Shown in pieces: positions 8,942-18,398 of a stretch of 43,142 nucleotides of DNA (its first letter is position 1; every line of letters starts with the position of its first letter). A program made the position numbers and the translations under genes. The DNA comes from Flavipsychrobacter stenotrophus. GTDB lineage: Bacteria > Bacteroidota > Bacteroidia > Chitinophagales > Chitinophagaceae. The stretch covers positions 1 to 43,142 of the forward strand of contig CAMDNC010000009.1 in NCBI GenBank assembly GCA_945902755.1. Reading direction: 5' to 3'. Under the pieces are notes generated by a model. It was not told where the DNA came from. It saw nothing but the letters and a program-made list of their open reading frames with translations, and made no database searches.

Positions 8942-9952
8942 TTATTTTATCAATCCAGCGAAATACTTCACTGTACGAACTAGTTGGCTAACATAACTCA
9001 TTTCGTTGTCGTACCAGCTAATGGTTTTTACCATTTGTGTGTCGCCTACAGTTATTACTTTAGTTTGTGTAGCATCGAACAAAGAACCGAAAGATGTACC
9101 TATGATATCGCTGCTTACTATTTCGTCTTCGTTATATCCGAAGCTTTCGTTAGCCGCGGCTTTCATTGCTGCGTTTACTTCTTCTACACTTGTCTTTTTG
9201 CCTAGTACAGTTACCAATTCAGTAAGTGAACCTGTAATCGTAGGTACGCGTTGTGCAGAACCGTCCAGTTTGCCTTTCAGTTCTGGCAATACCAAGCCTA
9301 TAGCTTTTGCAGCACCAGTAGAATTTGGTACAATGTTTTCGGCAGCAGCACGAGCACGGCGAAGGTCGCCTTTTGCGTGTGGAGCATCGAGTGTATTTTG
9401 GTCATTGGTATAAGCGTGTACTGTAGTCATAAGACCAGTAACTATGCCATAGCTATCATTCAATACTTTAGCCATAGGCGCCAAGCAGTTGGTAGTGCAA
9501 GATGCACAACTGATAACTGTTTCGCTACCGTCTAGTATGCTATGGTTAACGTTGAACACTACAGTTTTCATTTCGCCGGTAGCCGGTGCAGATATTACAA
9601 CACGCTTAGCACCAGCAGTTATGTGAGCTTCAGCCTTTTCTCTGTCGGTAAAGAAACCAGTGCACTCCAATACTACATCTACTTCGTGTGTGCCCCATGG
9701 TATCTGAGCCGGGTCTTTTTGGGCATAGATATTTATTTCTTTGCCATTTACCACGATTGATGTGTCTGTGTGTGAAACTGTCTGACCGAAACGACCTTGA
9801 GCAGTATCGTATTTCAGTAGGTGAGCCAGTACATTAGGCTTCGTAAGGTCATTGATTGCTACTACTTCTATACCTTCCATGTTGTATATCTGACGGAAGG
9901 CAAGACGACCTATACGGCCAAAACCATTAATGGCAACTTTTACTTTATTCAT
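8942..9952 (-). CDS. gap: Glyceraldehyde-3-phosphate dehydrogenase
   Basis: A 336-residue NAD-dependent GAPDH that makes 1,3-bisphosphoglycerate, the substrate of Pgk. The NAD fold starts with INGFGRIGR, the catalytic loop is SCASCTTNC with nucleophile C152, and the C-terminal SWYDNEMSY is intact. D35 in the INDL segment follows the NAD-preferring pattern. A -7 box lies 41 bases upstream and a terminator follows the gene. In this window gap and pgk are split by the ATPase-nuclease pair. Confidence 0.97.
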   Translation of the reverse strand: MNKVKVAINGFGRIGRLAFRQIYNMEGIEVVAINDLTKPNVLAHLLKYDTAQGRFGQTVSHTDTSIVVNGKEINIYAQKDPAQIPWGTHEVDVVLECTGFFTDREKAEAHITAGAKRVVISAPATGEMKTVVFNVNHSILDGSETVISCASCTTNCLAPMAKVLNDSYGIVTGLMTTVHAYTNDQNTLDAPHAKGDLRRARAAAENIVPNSTGAAKAIGLVLPELKGKLDGSAQRVPTITGSLTELVTVLGKKTSVEEVNAAMKAAANESFGYNEDEIVSSDIIGTSFGSLFDATQTKVITVGDTQMVKTISWYDNEMSYVSQLVRTVKYFAGLIK

Positions 9953-9993
9953 TGTTAGAACGGATTAAAAAGAACGTTTTCTTAAATGTGGCG

Positions 9994-10001
9994 CAAAGGT
10001 A
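9994..10001 (-). promoter_or_regulatory. -7 box TACCTTTG upstream of gap
   Basis: Exact match to the Bacteroidota -7 consensus TAnnTTTG, 41 bases before the gap start codon. No clear TTTG -33 element was found at the right distance. Confidence 0.45.
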
Positions 10002-10098
10002 AGGAAATAAAAAATTAATACTGTTTGGTGATAAAAAAAATGTAAACCAATAGACTTCTAAATGCAGTTTAGTTTTAGCGAATAGATGACAAGCCAAC

Positions 10099-11406
10099 CT
10101 AAATCACATCTCCCTCCAAATCATAATCAAATGCTTTTGTGATTTTTACATTTACAAAGTCACCAATAGGCAGAGGTTTTTTGCTATGAATTACTACTTC
10201 ATTATCTACCTCTACACTATCAAACTCTGTTCGAGCCAGATATCTGCCAGCTTCTTTCTTGTCAATAAGAACCTTGTAGGTATTTCCTATTTTTTCTTGA
10301 TTGATTTCGTAGGAGATTTCCTGTTGTACCTCCATTATTTCTTGCGCTCTAGCTTCCTTTTCTTCGGAGCTAAGGGTATCTTCCAGTTCGTATGCAGTAG
10401 TGTTTTCCTCATGCGAATAAGTGAAGATGCCAACTCTGTCTAGTCGGGTATCGGTAAGGAACTGCTTTAGATCTTCCACATCATCTCTTGTTTCGCCGGG
10501 GAAACCAGCAATAAGAGTTGTGCGAATACAAATGCCAGGTACTCGGTCGCGAATGCCTGCAATAAGGTCGGTTATTTCATTTCGGGTAATCTGCCTTTTC
10601 ATGGCCTTCAGCATATTGTCTGAAATATGCTGAAGTGGCATATCCAGATAGTTGCAGATATTGTCCCTTTCTTTCATTACATCCAATATTTCCATCGGGA
10701 ATTTGGATGGATATGCATAGTGTAACCTGATCCAATGCAGCCCTTCAATATCAGATAGGTGTTTGAGTAAGTCGGGTAGGGCGCGTTTTTTGTAGATATC
10801 TAAGCCATAATAAGTAAGCTCTTGTGCTATCAGCATTATTTCTTTCACGCCCATTTTCACCAAGCGTTTTGCTTCGGCAATTACTTCTTCAATAGTTTTA
10901 GAAACGTGGTTGCCACGCATGAGCGGGATAGCACAGAAAGAACAGGTACGGTTGCAACCTTCTGCTATTTTCAAATAAGCATAGTGTTTGGGAGTACTCA
11001 GCAGTCTTTCTCCTATCAGCTCAGCTTTGTAATCTGCATCAAACTGCTTGAGCATTAACGGCAGTTCCATAGTACCAAACCAAGCATCAACTTCTGGTAT
11101 TTCCTGTAATAGGTTTTCTCTATAGCGTTCGCTAAGGCACCCCGTGACATATACTTTATCCAGTTTTCCCCGGCGTTTCAGTTCTACCTGTTGAAGAATA
11201 GTGTTAACGCTCTCTTCTTTTGCTTTGTCTATAAAACCACAAGTATTGACCACTACTATGTTGTGGTCAGTTTTTTTGTTTTCGTGTATTACATCAATAC
11301 CGTTGGCAGATAGCTGCCCACCAAGTGCCTCGCTGTCGACCATGTTTTTGGAGCAGCCTAAAGTGATGATATTGACTTTGTCGTTTTTAAGAGTTCTTGT
11401 TTTCAA
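10099..11406 (-). CDS. rimO: Ribosomal protein S12 methylthiotransferase RimO
   Basis: Radical-SAM enzyme that adds a methylthio group to the conserved aspartate of ribosomal protein S12; 435 residues. The N-terminal UPF0004 domain has cysteines C18 (in TLGCSKNMVDSE, diagnostic for RimO over MiaB), C56 and C90. The radical-SAM cluster motif is C151-x3-C155-x2-C158. A C-terminal TRAM domain follows (about 370-430). The start is TTG at 11406, directly preceded in frame by TGA-TTT. The first in-frame ATG lies after C18, so no ATG start can give a complete enzyme. It is downstream of der on the same strand with an 84-base gap. Confidence 0.95.
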   Translation of the reverse strand: MKTRTLKNDKVNIITLGCSKNMVDSEALGGQLSANGIDVIHENKKTDHNIVVVNTCGFIDKAKEESVNTILQQVELKRRGKLDKVYVTGCLSERYRENLLQEIPEVDAWFGTMELPLMLKQFDADYKAELIGERLLSTPKHYAYLKIAEGCNRTCSFCAIPLMRGNHVSKTIEEVIAEAKRLVKMGVKEIMLIAQELTYYGLDIYKKRALPDLLKHLSDIEGLHWIRLHYAYPSKFPMEILDVMKERDNICNYLDMPLQHISDNMLKAMKRQITRNEITDLIAGIRDRVPGICIRTTLIAGFPGETRDDVEDLKQFLTDTRLDRVGIFTYSHEENTTAYELEDTLSSEEKEARAQEIMEVQQEISYEINQEKIGNTYKVLIDKKEAGRYLARTEFDSVEVDNEVVIHSKKPLPIGDFVNVKITKAFDYDLEGDVI

Positions 11407-11490
11407 AAATCAGAAAGTATAAATTGGTTATTACAAGTCGTTGATTTTCAATTATTTATCACTTCGATCTAAAGTGTATATTCTAATTTA

Positions 11491-12816
11491 TTATTTCTTT
11501 CTCATGAAAATACGCACTGGCACACCACTAAAATTGAAGTGGCTACGTATCTTGTTTTCCAAGAAGTTTTTATAGGCTTCTTTGATAGACTCTGGGTGAT
11601 TAGAGAAAAAAGCAAAAGAAGGAACGACAGTGGGAACTTGTTGTACAAATTTGATTTTAACAGCATACCCTCTAGCCATTGGTGGTGGATAGTGTTCTAT
11701 TTCTTTCAGCATCACTTCGTTGAGCACTGAAGTAGTAATACGTTTACTTCTGTTTTCATACACTTCCAATGCTTTTTCCATGCCTTGGAATATCCTTGTT
11801 TTTTCACTGGCCGATATAAATACTATCGGCACATCAGTAAAAGGTTCCAATTTTTCTTTTACATCCTTTTCGTAATCACGAGCACTATTAGTGTTTTTTT
11901 CAGGTATGAGATCCCATTTGTTTACCAAAATAACTACACCCTTGCCTTTGCGGGTAGCAAGGCTAAAAATACTAACGTCCTGTGCCGTAAGTCCATTCTG
12001 AGCATCGACCAACAGCATACATACGTCTGATTCGTCCATTGCTTTGATAGCTCGAATGACAGAATAGAACTCAAGGTCTTCGTGTACATTCTTTTTCTTT
12101 CTGATACCGGCAGTATCTATAAGTACAAATTCCTTACCAAAAAGTTTGTAATGCGTGTGTATGGTGTCGCGGGTTGTACCTGCTACATCTGACACAATGG
12201 TTCGTTCTTGATTAATTAAAGCATTCAGCAATGTAGATTTACCAGCGTTAGGTTGCCCAATTATTGCGAACTTAGGTATTGGGTTGCCCTCTTTATCTCT
12301 CAGTTCTGTATCGGCTTCTTCAACGATGTGTGTAACAACTTCATCCAGCAACTCTCCTGAACCACTTCCTGATATAGAAGAAATCATGAATGTTTTTTCG
12401 AAGCCTAAACCGTAAAATTCTGTACCATAAAGTGCCCTTTCGCTATTATCAACTTTGTTTACTACTAATAATACGGGTTTTGCCGACTTTCTGAGCACAT
12501 CAGCCATATCTTCATCTTGAGCAGTAATACCTGTTGTAGTATCGCAAACAAACAGAATCAAGTCGGCTTCATCAACTGCAATATGCACCTGTTTGCGAAT
12601 TTCGCGTTCAAAAACATCTTCAGATCTTGATACAAAACCACCTGTATCTATAACGTTGAATACCTTGCCGTTCCAGTCGGCTATGCCATATTGGCGATCG
12701 CGGGTAACACCGCTTTGGTCATCAACTATAGCCTTGCGCTGCTCAAGCAGGCGGTTGAATAAAGTTGATTTTCCTACATTTGGTCTTCCCACTATGGCTA
12801 CCGTAAAACCGGACAT
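11491..12816 (-). CDS. der: Ribosome biogenesis GTPase Der (EngA)
   Basis: A double-GTPase needed for maturation of the 50S subunit; 441 residues. Two tandem G domains are visible, with P-loops GRPNVGKS (10-17) and GQPNAGKS (187-194). Each has a DTxG motif (IDTGG; IDTAGI) and an NKxD motif (NKVD; NKWD). A C-terminal KH-like domain ends in a basic tail (RIFMRKK). Length and layout are standard. A -7 box lies 26 bases before the start. Confidence 0.97.
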   Translation of the reverse strand: MSGFTVAIVGRPNVGKSTLFNRLLEQRKAIVDDQSGVTRDRQYGIADWNGKVFNVIDTGGFVSRSEDVFEREIRKQVHIAVDEADLILFVCDTTTGITAQDEDMADVLRKSAKPVLLVVNKVDNSERALYGTEFYGLGFEKTFMISSISGSGSGELLDEVVTHIVEEADTELRDKEGNPIPKFAIIGQPNAGKSTLLNALINQERTIVSDVAGTTRDTIHTHYKLFGKEFVLIDTAGIRKKKNVHEDLEFYSVIRAIKAMDESDVCMLLVDAQNGLTAQDVSIFSLATRKGKGVVILVNKWDLIPEKNTNSARDYEKDVKEKLEPFTDVPIVFISASEKTRIFQGMEKALEVYENRSKRITTSVLNEVMLKEIEHYPPPMARGYAVKIKFVQQVPTVVPSFAFFSNHPESIKEAYKNFLENKIRSHFNFSGVPVRIFMRKK

Positions 12817-12841
12817 GATAATATTTTTTATTTTGAGTGTG

Positions 12842-12849
12842 CAAAGGTA
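12842..12849 (-). promoter_or_regulatory. -7 box TACCTTTG upstream of der
   Basis: Exact TAnnTTTG match 26 bases before the der start, with the same TACCTTTGC sequence as the gap promoter. The -33 element is not clear. Confidence 0.45.
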
Positions 12850-13016
12850 CTCCTAAAATCGTTCCTAAAGGCCATTTTCTAATATTAATGTTGTTAAAAA
12901 TATATCTGTTGCGTAGGGTCTTACTGTTTTAACCAAACTCAAGTAAAATGCAATCTATAAATGGACTACCCACAGCTTGTGTATAAATGGTAGAAAAGGA
13001 TTGAGGTAAAATCAGG

Positions 13017-13024
13017 TATTTTTG
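13017..13024 (+). promoter_or_regulatory. -7 box TATTTTTG upstream of recR
   Basis: TAnnTTTG match 35 bases before the recR start. The der-recR intergenic region shows no other clear element. Confidence 0.35.
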
Positions 13025-13059
13025 CTGTCGCATACAGCACATGATGCGGCAAACCAATC

Positions 13060-13689
13060 ATGATATTTTCGTCTAAGTTAATAGAAGAAGCAGTACAAGA
13101 ATTCTCTAAATTGCCAGGGATAGGCAAAAAAACTGCATTACGCATGGTATTGCAGTTGCTTCGTACCAGCAAAAATGAGGTTGATGGGTTTACAGGAGCC
13201 ATATCCAGAATGCGGCATGGTATACGTTTTTGTGTAGATTGTCATAATGTGGCTGATGCAGAAAGGTGTGATATATGTGCTAACCCTGGTAGAAACCGCA
13301 ATCAGATATGCGTAGTGGAAACGATAAGAGATGTGATAGCGATAGAAAGTACGCAACAGTACAGTGGTTTGTATCATGTACTAGGCGGTATATTATCGCC
13401 ACTAGATGGGATAGGGCCGGAGCAGCTAAACATTACTAGCTTACATGCCAGAGTAAAGGATACAGGGGTATCGGAAATCATAATGGCGCTAAGTCCGACC
13501 ATAGAGGGTGACACAACGGTGTACTACATAGCTCGTCAGTTGGCAGATTCAGGAGTGAGCATTACTACTATCGCTAGGGGAATTGCTTTTGGAGGAGAAC
13601 TGGAGTATGCAGATGAAATGACTCTCGCAAGATCTATAGCCAAGCGATTACCCATAGATAATTACGTAAAGGTGGCTAGTAGTTCTTGA
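13060..13689 (+). CDS. recR: Recombination mediator protein RecR
   Basis: Works with RecO and RecF to load RecA at gaps and stalled forks; 209 residues. A helix-hairpin-helix (LPGIGKKTA, about 18-26) is followed by a C4 zinc finger (C58, C61, C70, C73) and a Toprim domain (about 81-175, starting ICVVE and including GGILSPLDGIGPE). Its TGA touches the stop codon of the convergent oxidoreductase gene with no base between them. Confidence 0.96.
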   Translation: MIFSSKLIEEAVQEFSKLPGIGKKTALRMVLQLLRTSKNEVDGFTGAISRMRHGIRFCVDCHNVADAERCDICANPGRNRNQICVVETIRDVIAIESTQQYSGLYHVLGGILSPLDGIGPEQLNITSLHARVKDTGVSEIIMALSPTIEGDTTVYYIARQLADSGVSITTIARGIAFGGELEYADEMTLARSIAKRLPIDNYVKVASSS

Positions 13690-14751
13690 TTAGCCAAGGT
13701 TGAGCATACGCCGATACCTACTTACATCTGCGTGAGGCATGATAGGTGTTCCGTTTAAGAGATTGTTAGCTAATTGTGTAGCAAAATAAGGAGCCATTGT
13801 GAAGCCTTTGCCACCCATACCGTTGAGTATGCCAATATTGTTGTGTGTAGGATGTAGTCCCACAAAAGGTTTTCTGTCGATATTGGCTGGGCGAAGTGCA
13901 GCGATGTGGTCTACTATTTTGTAGGGTATTATTAGCCAATCATTCAATTGTGCAATCGTTTGCCGTTTGAAAGCATCAGATGGATGAGGGGAGGTGTATT
14001 TCCAGTCGTGAGCAGCACCGACCCAGAATAACCCATTTTGCCAAGGCGCTATGGTGAGGCTACCTTGTTTGTATAGTTCTGTAGGTGCAAGGTTAGGAAT
14101 GTCGACAATCAGGGCTTCCCCTTTATCTTTAGACCAAGGCAACATGTGGAACCATGGATTGTGAGCAGCTGTAACCCCATCGCAAAAAATGATTTTTTCT
14201 GCATTTATGTCCTTATATCGTATACCCTCGATATCTAGCTTTATCTCTGCAATGTCTAAAGTTTCGGTTATTAGGAGGTCGTTAGAGAGCATTTTTAGTC
14301 GCCAGTCGGCAAGTAGCGGAGCTACTTTAAGGTGGTAGCTACCAGTAATGCTGCCTACACCATAGGAGTAGTTAAAGAATTTTTGCCACAATGAACCGTC
14401 GGCAACGGTTTGGATATATTCAGATTCGGTATTTAGTTTTGTGGCATATAATTCTTGATGTTCTCTACTATGCAAGAACTCCGTTATTGGCATTGGCGTA
14501 ATGTAATGGCCCCCCAACTCTTGTCCGGCAGCAATGTACTCTGAAACGGCGGTGGGTATTAGCTCCTCTGCCAACCAACTACGCACCATACGCATGCCAG
14601 TAATAGGATTAAGAATACCCCCAGCACATCGGCTGGCAGTGGTAGGGCTTCCGTTGTCGATAATCAATAGACTTTTGCCTGCTTGCAAGAGTTTTCGGCT
14701 AAGCAGCGTGCCACAGATACCCTGGCCGACAATTATATAGTCACAGTGCAT
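13690..14751 (-). CDS. FAD-dependent oxidoreductase, DAO family
   Basis: A 353-residue flavoprotein of the D-amino-acid oxidase (DAO) superfamily, possibly oxidising an amine or amino acid. The dinucleotide-binding motif VGQGICGTLLS lies near the N-terminus, and the C-terminal FAD contact reads GILNGMGGKGFTMAP. The MnmC/ThiO-like segment SRCAGGILNPITG is typical of DAO proteins. The start MHCDYIIVG is chosen because the family fold begins there. A longer frame reaches further into dapF. With this start it overlaps the dapF end by 11 bases, so the two are co-transcribed. The substrate is unknown. Confidence 0.85.
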   Translation of the reverse strand: MHCDYIIVGQGICGTLLSRKLLQAGKSLLIIDNGSPTTASRCAGGILNPITGMRMVRSWLAEELIPTAVSEYIAAGQELGGHYITPMPITEFLHSREHQELYATKLNTESEYIQTVADGSLWQKFFNYSYGVGSITGSYHLKVAPLLADWRLKMLSNDLLITETLDIAEIKLDIEGIRYKDINAEKIIFCDGVTAAHNPWFHMLPWSKDKGEALIVDIPNLAPTELYKQGSLTIAPWQNGLFWVGAAHDWKYTSPHPSDAFKRQTIAQLNDWLIIPYKIVDHIAALRPANIDRKPFVGLHPTHNNIGILNGMGGKGFTMAPYFATQLANNLLNGTPIMPHADVSRYRRMLNLG

Positions 14752-15517
14752 GGATATGACCTTTGAACACGAATACAGCAGGCCCAGTAAGCACAATGTC
14801 TCTAGCGCTGGTAGCAGTGTCTTTTTGGAACGAAACAGTTAGTTGCCCACCAGGAGTATCAATGTGGGTGGTATAATGACCCAAGCTATGACAAGTAGCC
14901 GCAATAGCAGCAGCAGTAACTCCAGTGCCGCAACTCAAGGTTTCGTCTTCCACGCCCCGCTCATAAGTGCGAACGGAGAGTCTGTCGCCAGAAAAAGCTA
15001 CAAAGTTGACGTTAATTCCTTTGCTGCCAAATTCTGGGAGGTTTCTTATTCTTCTTCCTTCTGACACCACATCCATATTGTCGACGCTATTTTGCCACCT
15101 AATATAGTGAGGTGAACCAGTATTGAGCACTGTATATCCATCATGTACCTCCATAGTTGGTACATCTTGCATGTGCAGGCTTACTGTTCCATCAGGGTTA
15201 ATTTTGGCATCATGTACACCATCTATTGCCAGAAAACTTGCTTTTTCGGTAACAATATTTAGTGAACGTGCAAAAGCGACTATACATCTGCCGCCATTAC
15301 CACACATGGTGCTCTCGTTGCCATCGGCATTGTAGTATACCATTTTGAAGTCATTCCCTTGCGCACTTTCAAGCAACATAAGTCCATCGGCACCTATACC
15401 GGTGCGCCTTTGGCATAGGGCAGCCACTTGTGCGGTAGTTAATTGTATTTGCCCATCACGGTTGTCTATAATTACAAAGTCGTTACCGGTTCCATGATAT
15501 TTGTAAAAGGGTATCAT
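14741..15517 (-). CDS. dapF: Diaminopimelate epimerase
   Basis: Converts LL- to meso-diaminopimelate for lysine and peptidoglycan synthesis; 258 residues. The two catalytic cysteines are C72 (MCGNGGRC) and C196 (SCGTGVTA), and the N-terminal KYHGTGNDFV is diagnostic. It is the first gene of a two-gene unit with the oxidoreductase that overlaps its end. A TAATTTTG -7 box lies 17 bases upstream. Confidence 0.96.
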   Translation of the reverse strand: MIPFYKYHGTGNDFVIIDNRDGQIQLTTAQVAALCQRRTGIGADGLMLLESAQGNDFKMVYYNADGNESTMCGNGGRCIVAFARSLNIVTEKASFLAIDGVHDAKINPDGTVSLHMQDVPTMEVHDGYTVLNTGSPHYIRWQNSVDNMDVVSEGRRIRNLPEFGSKGINVNFVAFSGDRLSVRTYERGVEDETLSCGTGVTAAAIAATCHSLGHYTTHIDTPGGQLTVSFQKDTATSARDIVLTGPAVFVFKGHIHAL

Positions 15518-15534
15518 TGGGTAAAATTTGAGTG

Positions 15535-15542
15535 CAAAATTA
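15535..15542 (-). promoter_or_regulatory. -7 box TAATTTTG upstream of dapF
   Basis: TAnnTTTG match 17 bases before the dapF start. It implies a short leader. No convincing -33 element. Confidence 0.38.
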
Positions 15543-15761
15543 GTTTATTTACTACTACCGATTATAGGTCAATGTTGGTACAAATAATGTAAGATTAACA
15601 CGCTGTTTGTGCATTGGCATGGTATTTGATTTACTTTTACCATAGCATTAGTGCTACAAGAAATTGCCCCAATGGCGCTGTCGGACAGTGAACTGTTGGG
15701 GGATTTTCATTTTAATACCTATGTGTATGAAGTTCCGTCCGGCTTGTTTACTTTTGTTATT

Positions 15762-16250
15762 GTGGCAATAACTCATACTGCATACCTGTCGTTAGGTAGT
15801 AACCAAGGCAATAGTTTTCAAATACTAACACAAGCTACAGCTGATATAGGTGAAAACTGTGGTGAAGTATTTGCTGTGTCGAAAATGTATAGAACAGCGG
15901 CATGGGGAATGGAAGAACAGCCAGATTTTTTGAATATGGTGTTGGGAATATCGACTGCACAAGTTCCGTTGTCATTGCTGAATGCAATACAGGAAATAGA
16001 GCACCAACATCAAAGAATAAGAACAACTAAGTGGGGAAAGCGTACGCTAGATATAGATATTCTGTATTATGATGATTTGGTATTAGATATGCCTGACCTG
16101 GTAGTACCCCATCCATATCTTCATGAGCGAGGGTTTGTATTGGTGCCATTAGCTAAGGTAGCTCCTTGTTTTGTACACCCTATTTTGAAGTTAACTACAC
16201 AGCAACTTTTGGATAAATGTGAGGATAAATTGGCAGTAGTGGAGATTTGA
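15762..16250 (+). CDS. folK: 2-amino-4-hydroxy-6-hydroxymethyldihydropteridine pyrophosphokinase
   Basis: HPPK of folate synthesis transfers pyrophosphate from ATP to the pterin. The family core starts with AYLSLGSNQG and includes the P-loop-like TTKWGKRTLDIDILYY with the Mg-binding DIDIL, then VPHPYLHERGFVLVPL. From the GTG chosen here the protein is 162 residues, close to the usual 160. The frame stays open to an ATG at 15672 and a GTG at 15651, which would add 30 or 37 residues not needed by the family. A TACTTTTG box at 15749-15756 just before this GTG slightly favours the short form. The start is uncertain, the identity is not. Confidence 0.9.
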   Translation: MAITHTAYLSLGSNQGNSFQILTQATADIGENCGEVFAVSKMYRTAAWGMEEQPDFLNMVLGISTAQVPLSLLNAIQEIEHQHQRIRTTKWGKRTLDIDILYYDDLVLDMPDLVVPHPYLHERGFVLVPLAKVAPCFVHPILKLTTQQLLDKCEDKLAVVEI

Positions 16251-16293
16251 TTTTAAAGTTATGGGCTAGAATAATGTTTTAATTTGGAGATTT

Positions 16294-16301
16294 TAGCTTT
16301 G
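16294..16301 (+). promoter_or_regulatory. -7 box TAGCTTTG upstream of the serine hydrolase
   Basis: TAnnTTTG match 127 bases before the start at 16429. A 12-base palindrome begins 8 bases after it, where an initiating polymerase would sit. No clear -33 element. Confidence 0.35.
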
Positions 16302-16309
16302 TGATTGCT

Positions 16310-16321
16310 TGTGATATCACA
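16310..16321. promoter_or_regulatory. Palindrome TGTGATATCACA, possible operator
   Basis: A perfect 12-base palindrome, flanked by the outer inverted arms GTGATTG (16301-16307) and CAATCAC (16328-16334). It lies directly after a -7 box in the 178-base leader region of the serine hydrolase gene, where a repressor could act. The binding protein is unknown. Confidence 0.4.
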
Positions 16322-16428
16322 GCATTTCAATCACTATTACGGGCAGTTGGTTCACTAGTTAGATGCTAATACAGTGCTCTAGATTAGCTAAGGAATCAAA
16401 TCGGATTTTACGAAATAATTTAAGAAAT

Positions 16429-17856
16429 ATGAAAGCACTATTAAAGTACGGCCTCACAACAATTGTATTCATGGCTTACTCTTGTACATCTATGGCGCAA
16501 AATAAAGAATTCGTTATCAATGCCTTGGCTGATAAGTACAATACAGGTAAGTATACAGATATATACGGTATGCTGACTGATGATTTCAAAAAACAAGCTA
16601 GAGAAGAGCAAATCACCGGTTTTTTTAGCAATAATCTGAAAGCGCAATTGGGAAACATAATATCATGGAAGGCTGATGGGGCTGATAACGCAAATTATGT
16701 AGTGAGATTTGAGAATGGTAAACTATTGTTGAAACTTTATGTAGACAAGGATAATAATATCTCTGGCATGCAATGGTTGCCTTACAAAGAGAAGATTGTA
16801 GCAATTGAAAAAAGTACAAGAGCGTCCATGACAGATAATCCGATGAAGACTGAATTGCAGTTGTATGTGGATTCTGAGGTAGTGGCTTATTTGAATGATA
16901 CAGTTAATAGTGGGCTAAGTATTGGAGTAATATCAGGTAAAAAGATTGAAAGTTACCATTATGGAGAGGTGGAAAAGGGTAGTGGTAAGCTGGCAACAAA
17001 CGAGACTATCTATGAAATAGGGTCACTGACTAAAACATTTACTGGAATTCTGCTGGCCCATGCAGTGAATGAAGGTAAAATGAAACTTGATGATGATATT
17101 CGAAAGTATTTGAATGGTAGTTACACAAAGTTGGAATATGCTGGAAAACCAATTTTGATAAAACATCTAGCCAATCACACATCAGGATTACCAAGGATAC
17201 CTGACAATCTGGAGGTACAGCAATCGTATGATGAAAATGATCCTTATCGTAACTACAATAAAGCTATGATACTGGAATACCTTAAAAACTTAACCGTAGC
17301 TACTGAACCAGGTGGCAAAATGGAGTATTCGAACCTAGGTGTAGGACTGTTGGGGGTAATCTTAGAGAACGTATATAAAAAATCATTGCAGGAATTGGTA
17401 AATTTATACATCAACAGACCTGCTGGAATGAAAAATACATATTTTGCTAAAGCAGGAGATAAGAATTTTAATGTTGCAAAAGGATATAGAGAAAAAGATG
17501 GGCAATTGACACCGTACTGGCACTTAGGTGATATGAAGGCTGCTGGTGGTTTGAGAAGTAATTTGGTGGATATGATTTCTTTTCTGAAGGCGAATATGGA
17601 TGATATCAATAAGGACTTTTCATTGTCTCATACTCCTGTGCCTAGTAAAAATGATGGTAACGTAGGTTTTTGCTGGATGCTGGCTAAGGCTCCCCAACAA
17701 CGAACACTGGTGTGGCACAATGGTGCTACTTTTGGGTTTACATCTTTCTGCGGCTACATACCTGAAAAGAAAATTGGGATAGTAGTTTTATCTAACTCGG
17801 GCAATAGCGTTGATGAGGTAGCCATGCAACTACTTAAGCAACTATCGGAAAAATAG
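16429..17856 (+). CDS. Secreted DUF3887-like + beta-lactamase-fold serine hydrolase
   Basis: A 475-residue exported protein. The signal peptide (1 to about 23, ending SMAQ) decides the start; an upstream in-frame ATG at 16363 would bury it. Residues about 25-120 resemble a DUF3887 domain (FKKQAREEQITGFF). Residues about 145-475 form a class C beta-lactamase/penicillin-binding fold with SLTK (S199, K202), YSN (Y300, N302) and a WHNGATFG third motif. Such proteins act as esterases, D-aminopeptidases or PBP-like enzymes. Real beta-lactam resistance is not implied. The domain pair is known in Bacteroidota. Confidence 0.85.
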   Translation: MKALLKYGLTTIVFMAYSCTSMAQNKEFVINALADKYNTGKYTDIYGMLTDDFKKQAREEQITGFFSNNLKAQLGNIISWKADGADNANYVVRFENGKLLLKLYVDKDNNISGMQWLPYKEKIVAIEKSTRASMTDNPMKTELQLYVDSEVVAYLNDTVNSGLSIGVISGKKIESYHYGEVEKGSGKLATNETIYEIGSLTKTFTGILLAHAVNEGKMKLDDDIRKYLNGSYTKLEYAGKPILIKHLANHTSGLPRIPDNLEVQQSYDENDPYRNYNKAMILEYLKNLTVATEPGGKMEYSNLGVGLLGVILENVYKKSLQELVNLYINRPAGMKNTYFAKAGDKNFNVAKGYREKDGQLTPYWHLGDMKAAGGLRSNLVDMISFLKANMDDINKDFSLSHTPVPSKNDGNVGFCWMLAKAPQQRTLVWHNGATFGFTSFCGYIPEKKIGIVVLSNSGNSVDEVAMQLLKQLSEK

Positions 17857-17917
17857 TAATGTCGCAAATTTCCTGATGTTTGTCGTATTGCCACCGTAAG
17901 CAAATTAATAAAGAAAG

Positions 17918-17925
17918 TAGATTTG
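17918..17925 (+). promoter_or_regulatory. -7 box TAGATTTG upstream of the VOC gene
   Basis: TAnnTTTG match 22 bases before the start of the VOC gene. Confidence 0.38.
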
Positions 17926-17947
17926 TATAAATAATTTAAAAGACGGT

Positions 17948-18397
17948 ATGCAAAAAATAACACCTTATTTATGGTTTAATGGCAGAGCGGAAGAGGCAAT
18001 GAACTTCTATGTATCTGTGTTTGAAGATGCTGTAGTGGTGAATGTGAATAGAATAGGTGACAATATCGTAACTGGTTCGTTTAGGCTGTTTGGTCAGGAA
18101 TTCATGGTGCTGGATGGAGGTCCTATGTTTTCTTTTTCGCCAGCCATTTCGTTTTTCGTTAATTGTGCAACACAGGAAGAAGTAGACAAATTGTGGACGA
18201 GGTTAGTTGATGGTGGGGAAGAACAAAGTTGTGGCTGGCTGACCGATAAGTTTGGTCTGTCGTGGCAAATAATACCGTCAGCACTGGGTAAAATGATGAA
18301 TAGTAATGATGCAAGTGCGGCTCACCGAGTAATGCAGGCAATGCTAAAAATGAAAAAAATTATCATTTCAGACTTGGAAGCTGCATATGCTGGATAG
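17948..18397 (+). CDS. VOC family protein, PhnB/3-dmu-9_3-mt type
   Basis: A 149-residue single-domain protein of the vicinal-oxygen-chelate (glyoxalase-like) superfamily, PhnB-like subgroup. The marks are ITPYLWFNGRAEEAMNFY at the start, then GQEFMVLDGGP, FFVNCATQEEVD and CGWLTDKFGLSWQIIP. Members are often annotated as PhnB or as a methyltransferase-like domain, but their substrate is usually unknown. Its stop codon is one base from that of the convergent mtgA. Confidence 0.85.
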   Translation: MQKITPYLWFNGRAEEAMNFYVSVFEDAVVVNVNRIGDNIVTGSFRLFGQEFMVLDGGPMFSFSPAISFFVNCATQEEVDKLWTRLVDGGEEQSCGWLTDKFGLSWQIIPSALGKMMNSNDASAAHRVMQAMLKMKKIIISDLEAAYAG

Positions 18398-18398
18398 A

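Noticed and set aside
16429-17856. Beta-lactam resistance gene
   Set aside because: The fold and SxxK/YxN motifs are shared by many esterases and peptidases. The DUF3887 fusion argues against a true beta-lactamase.
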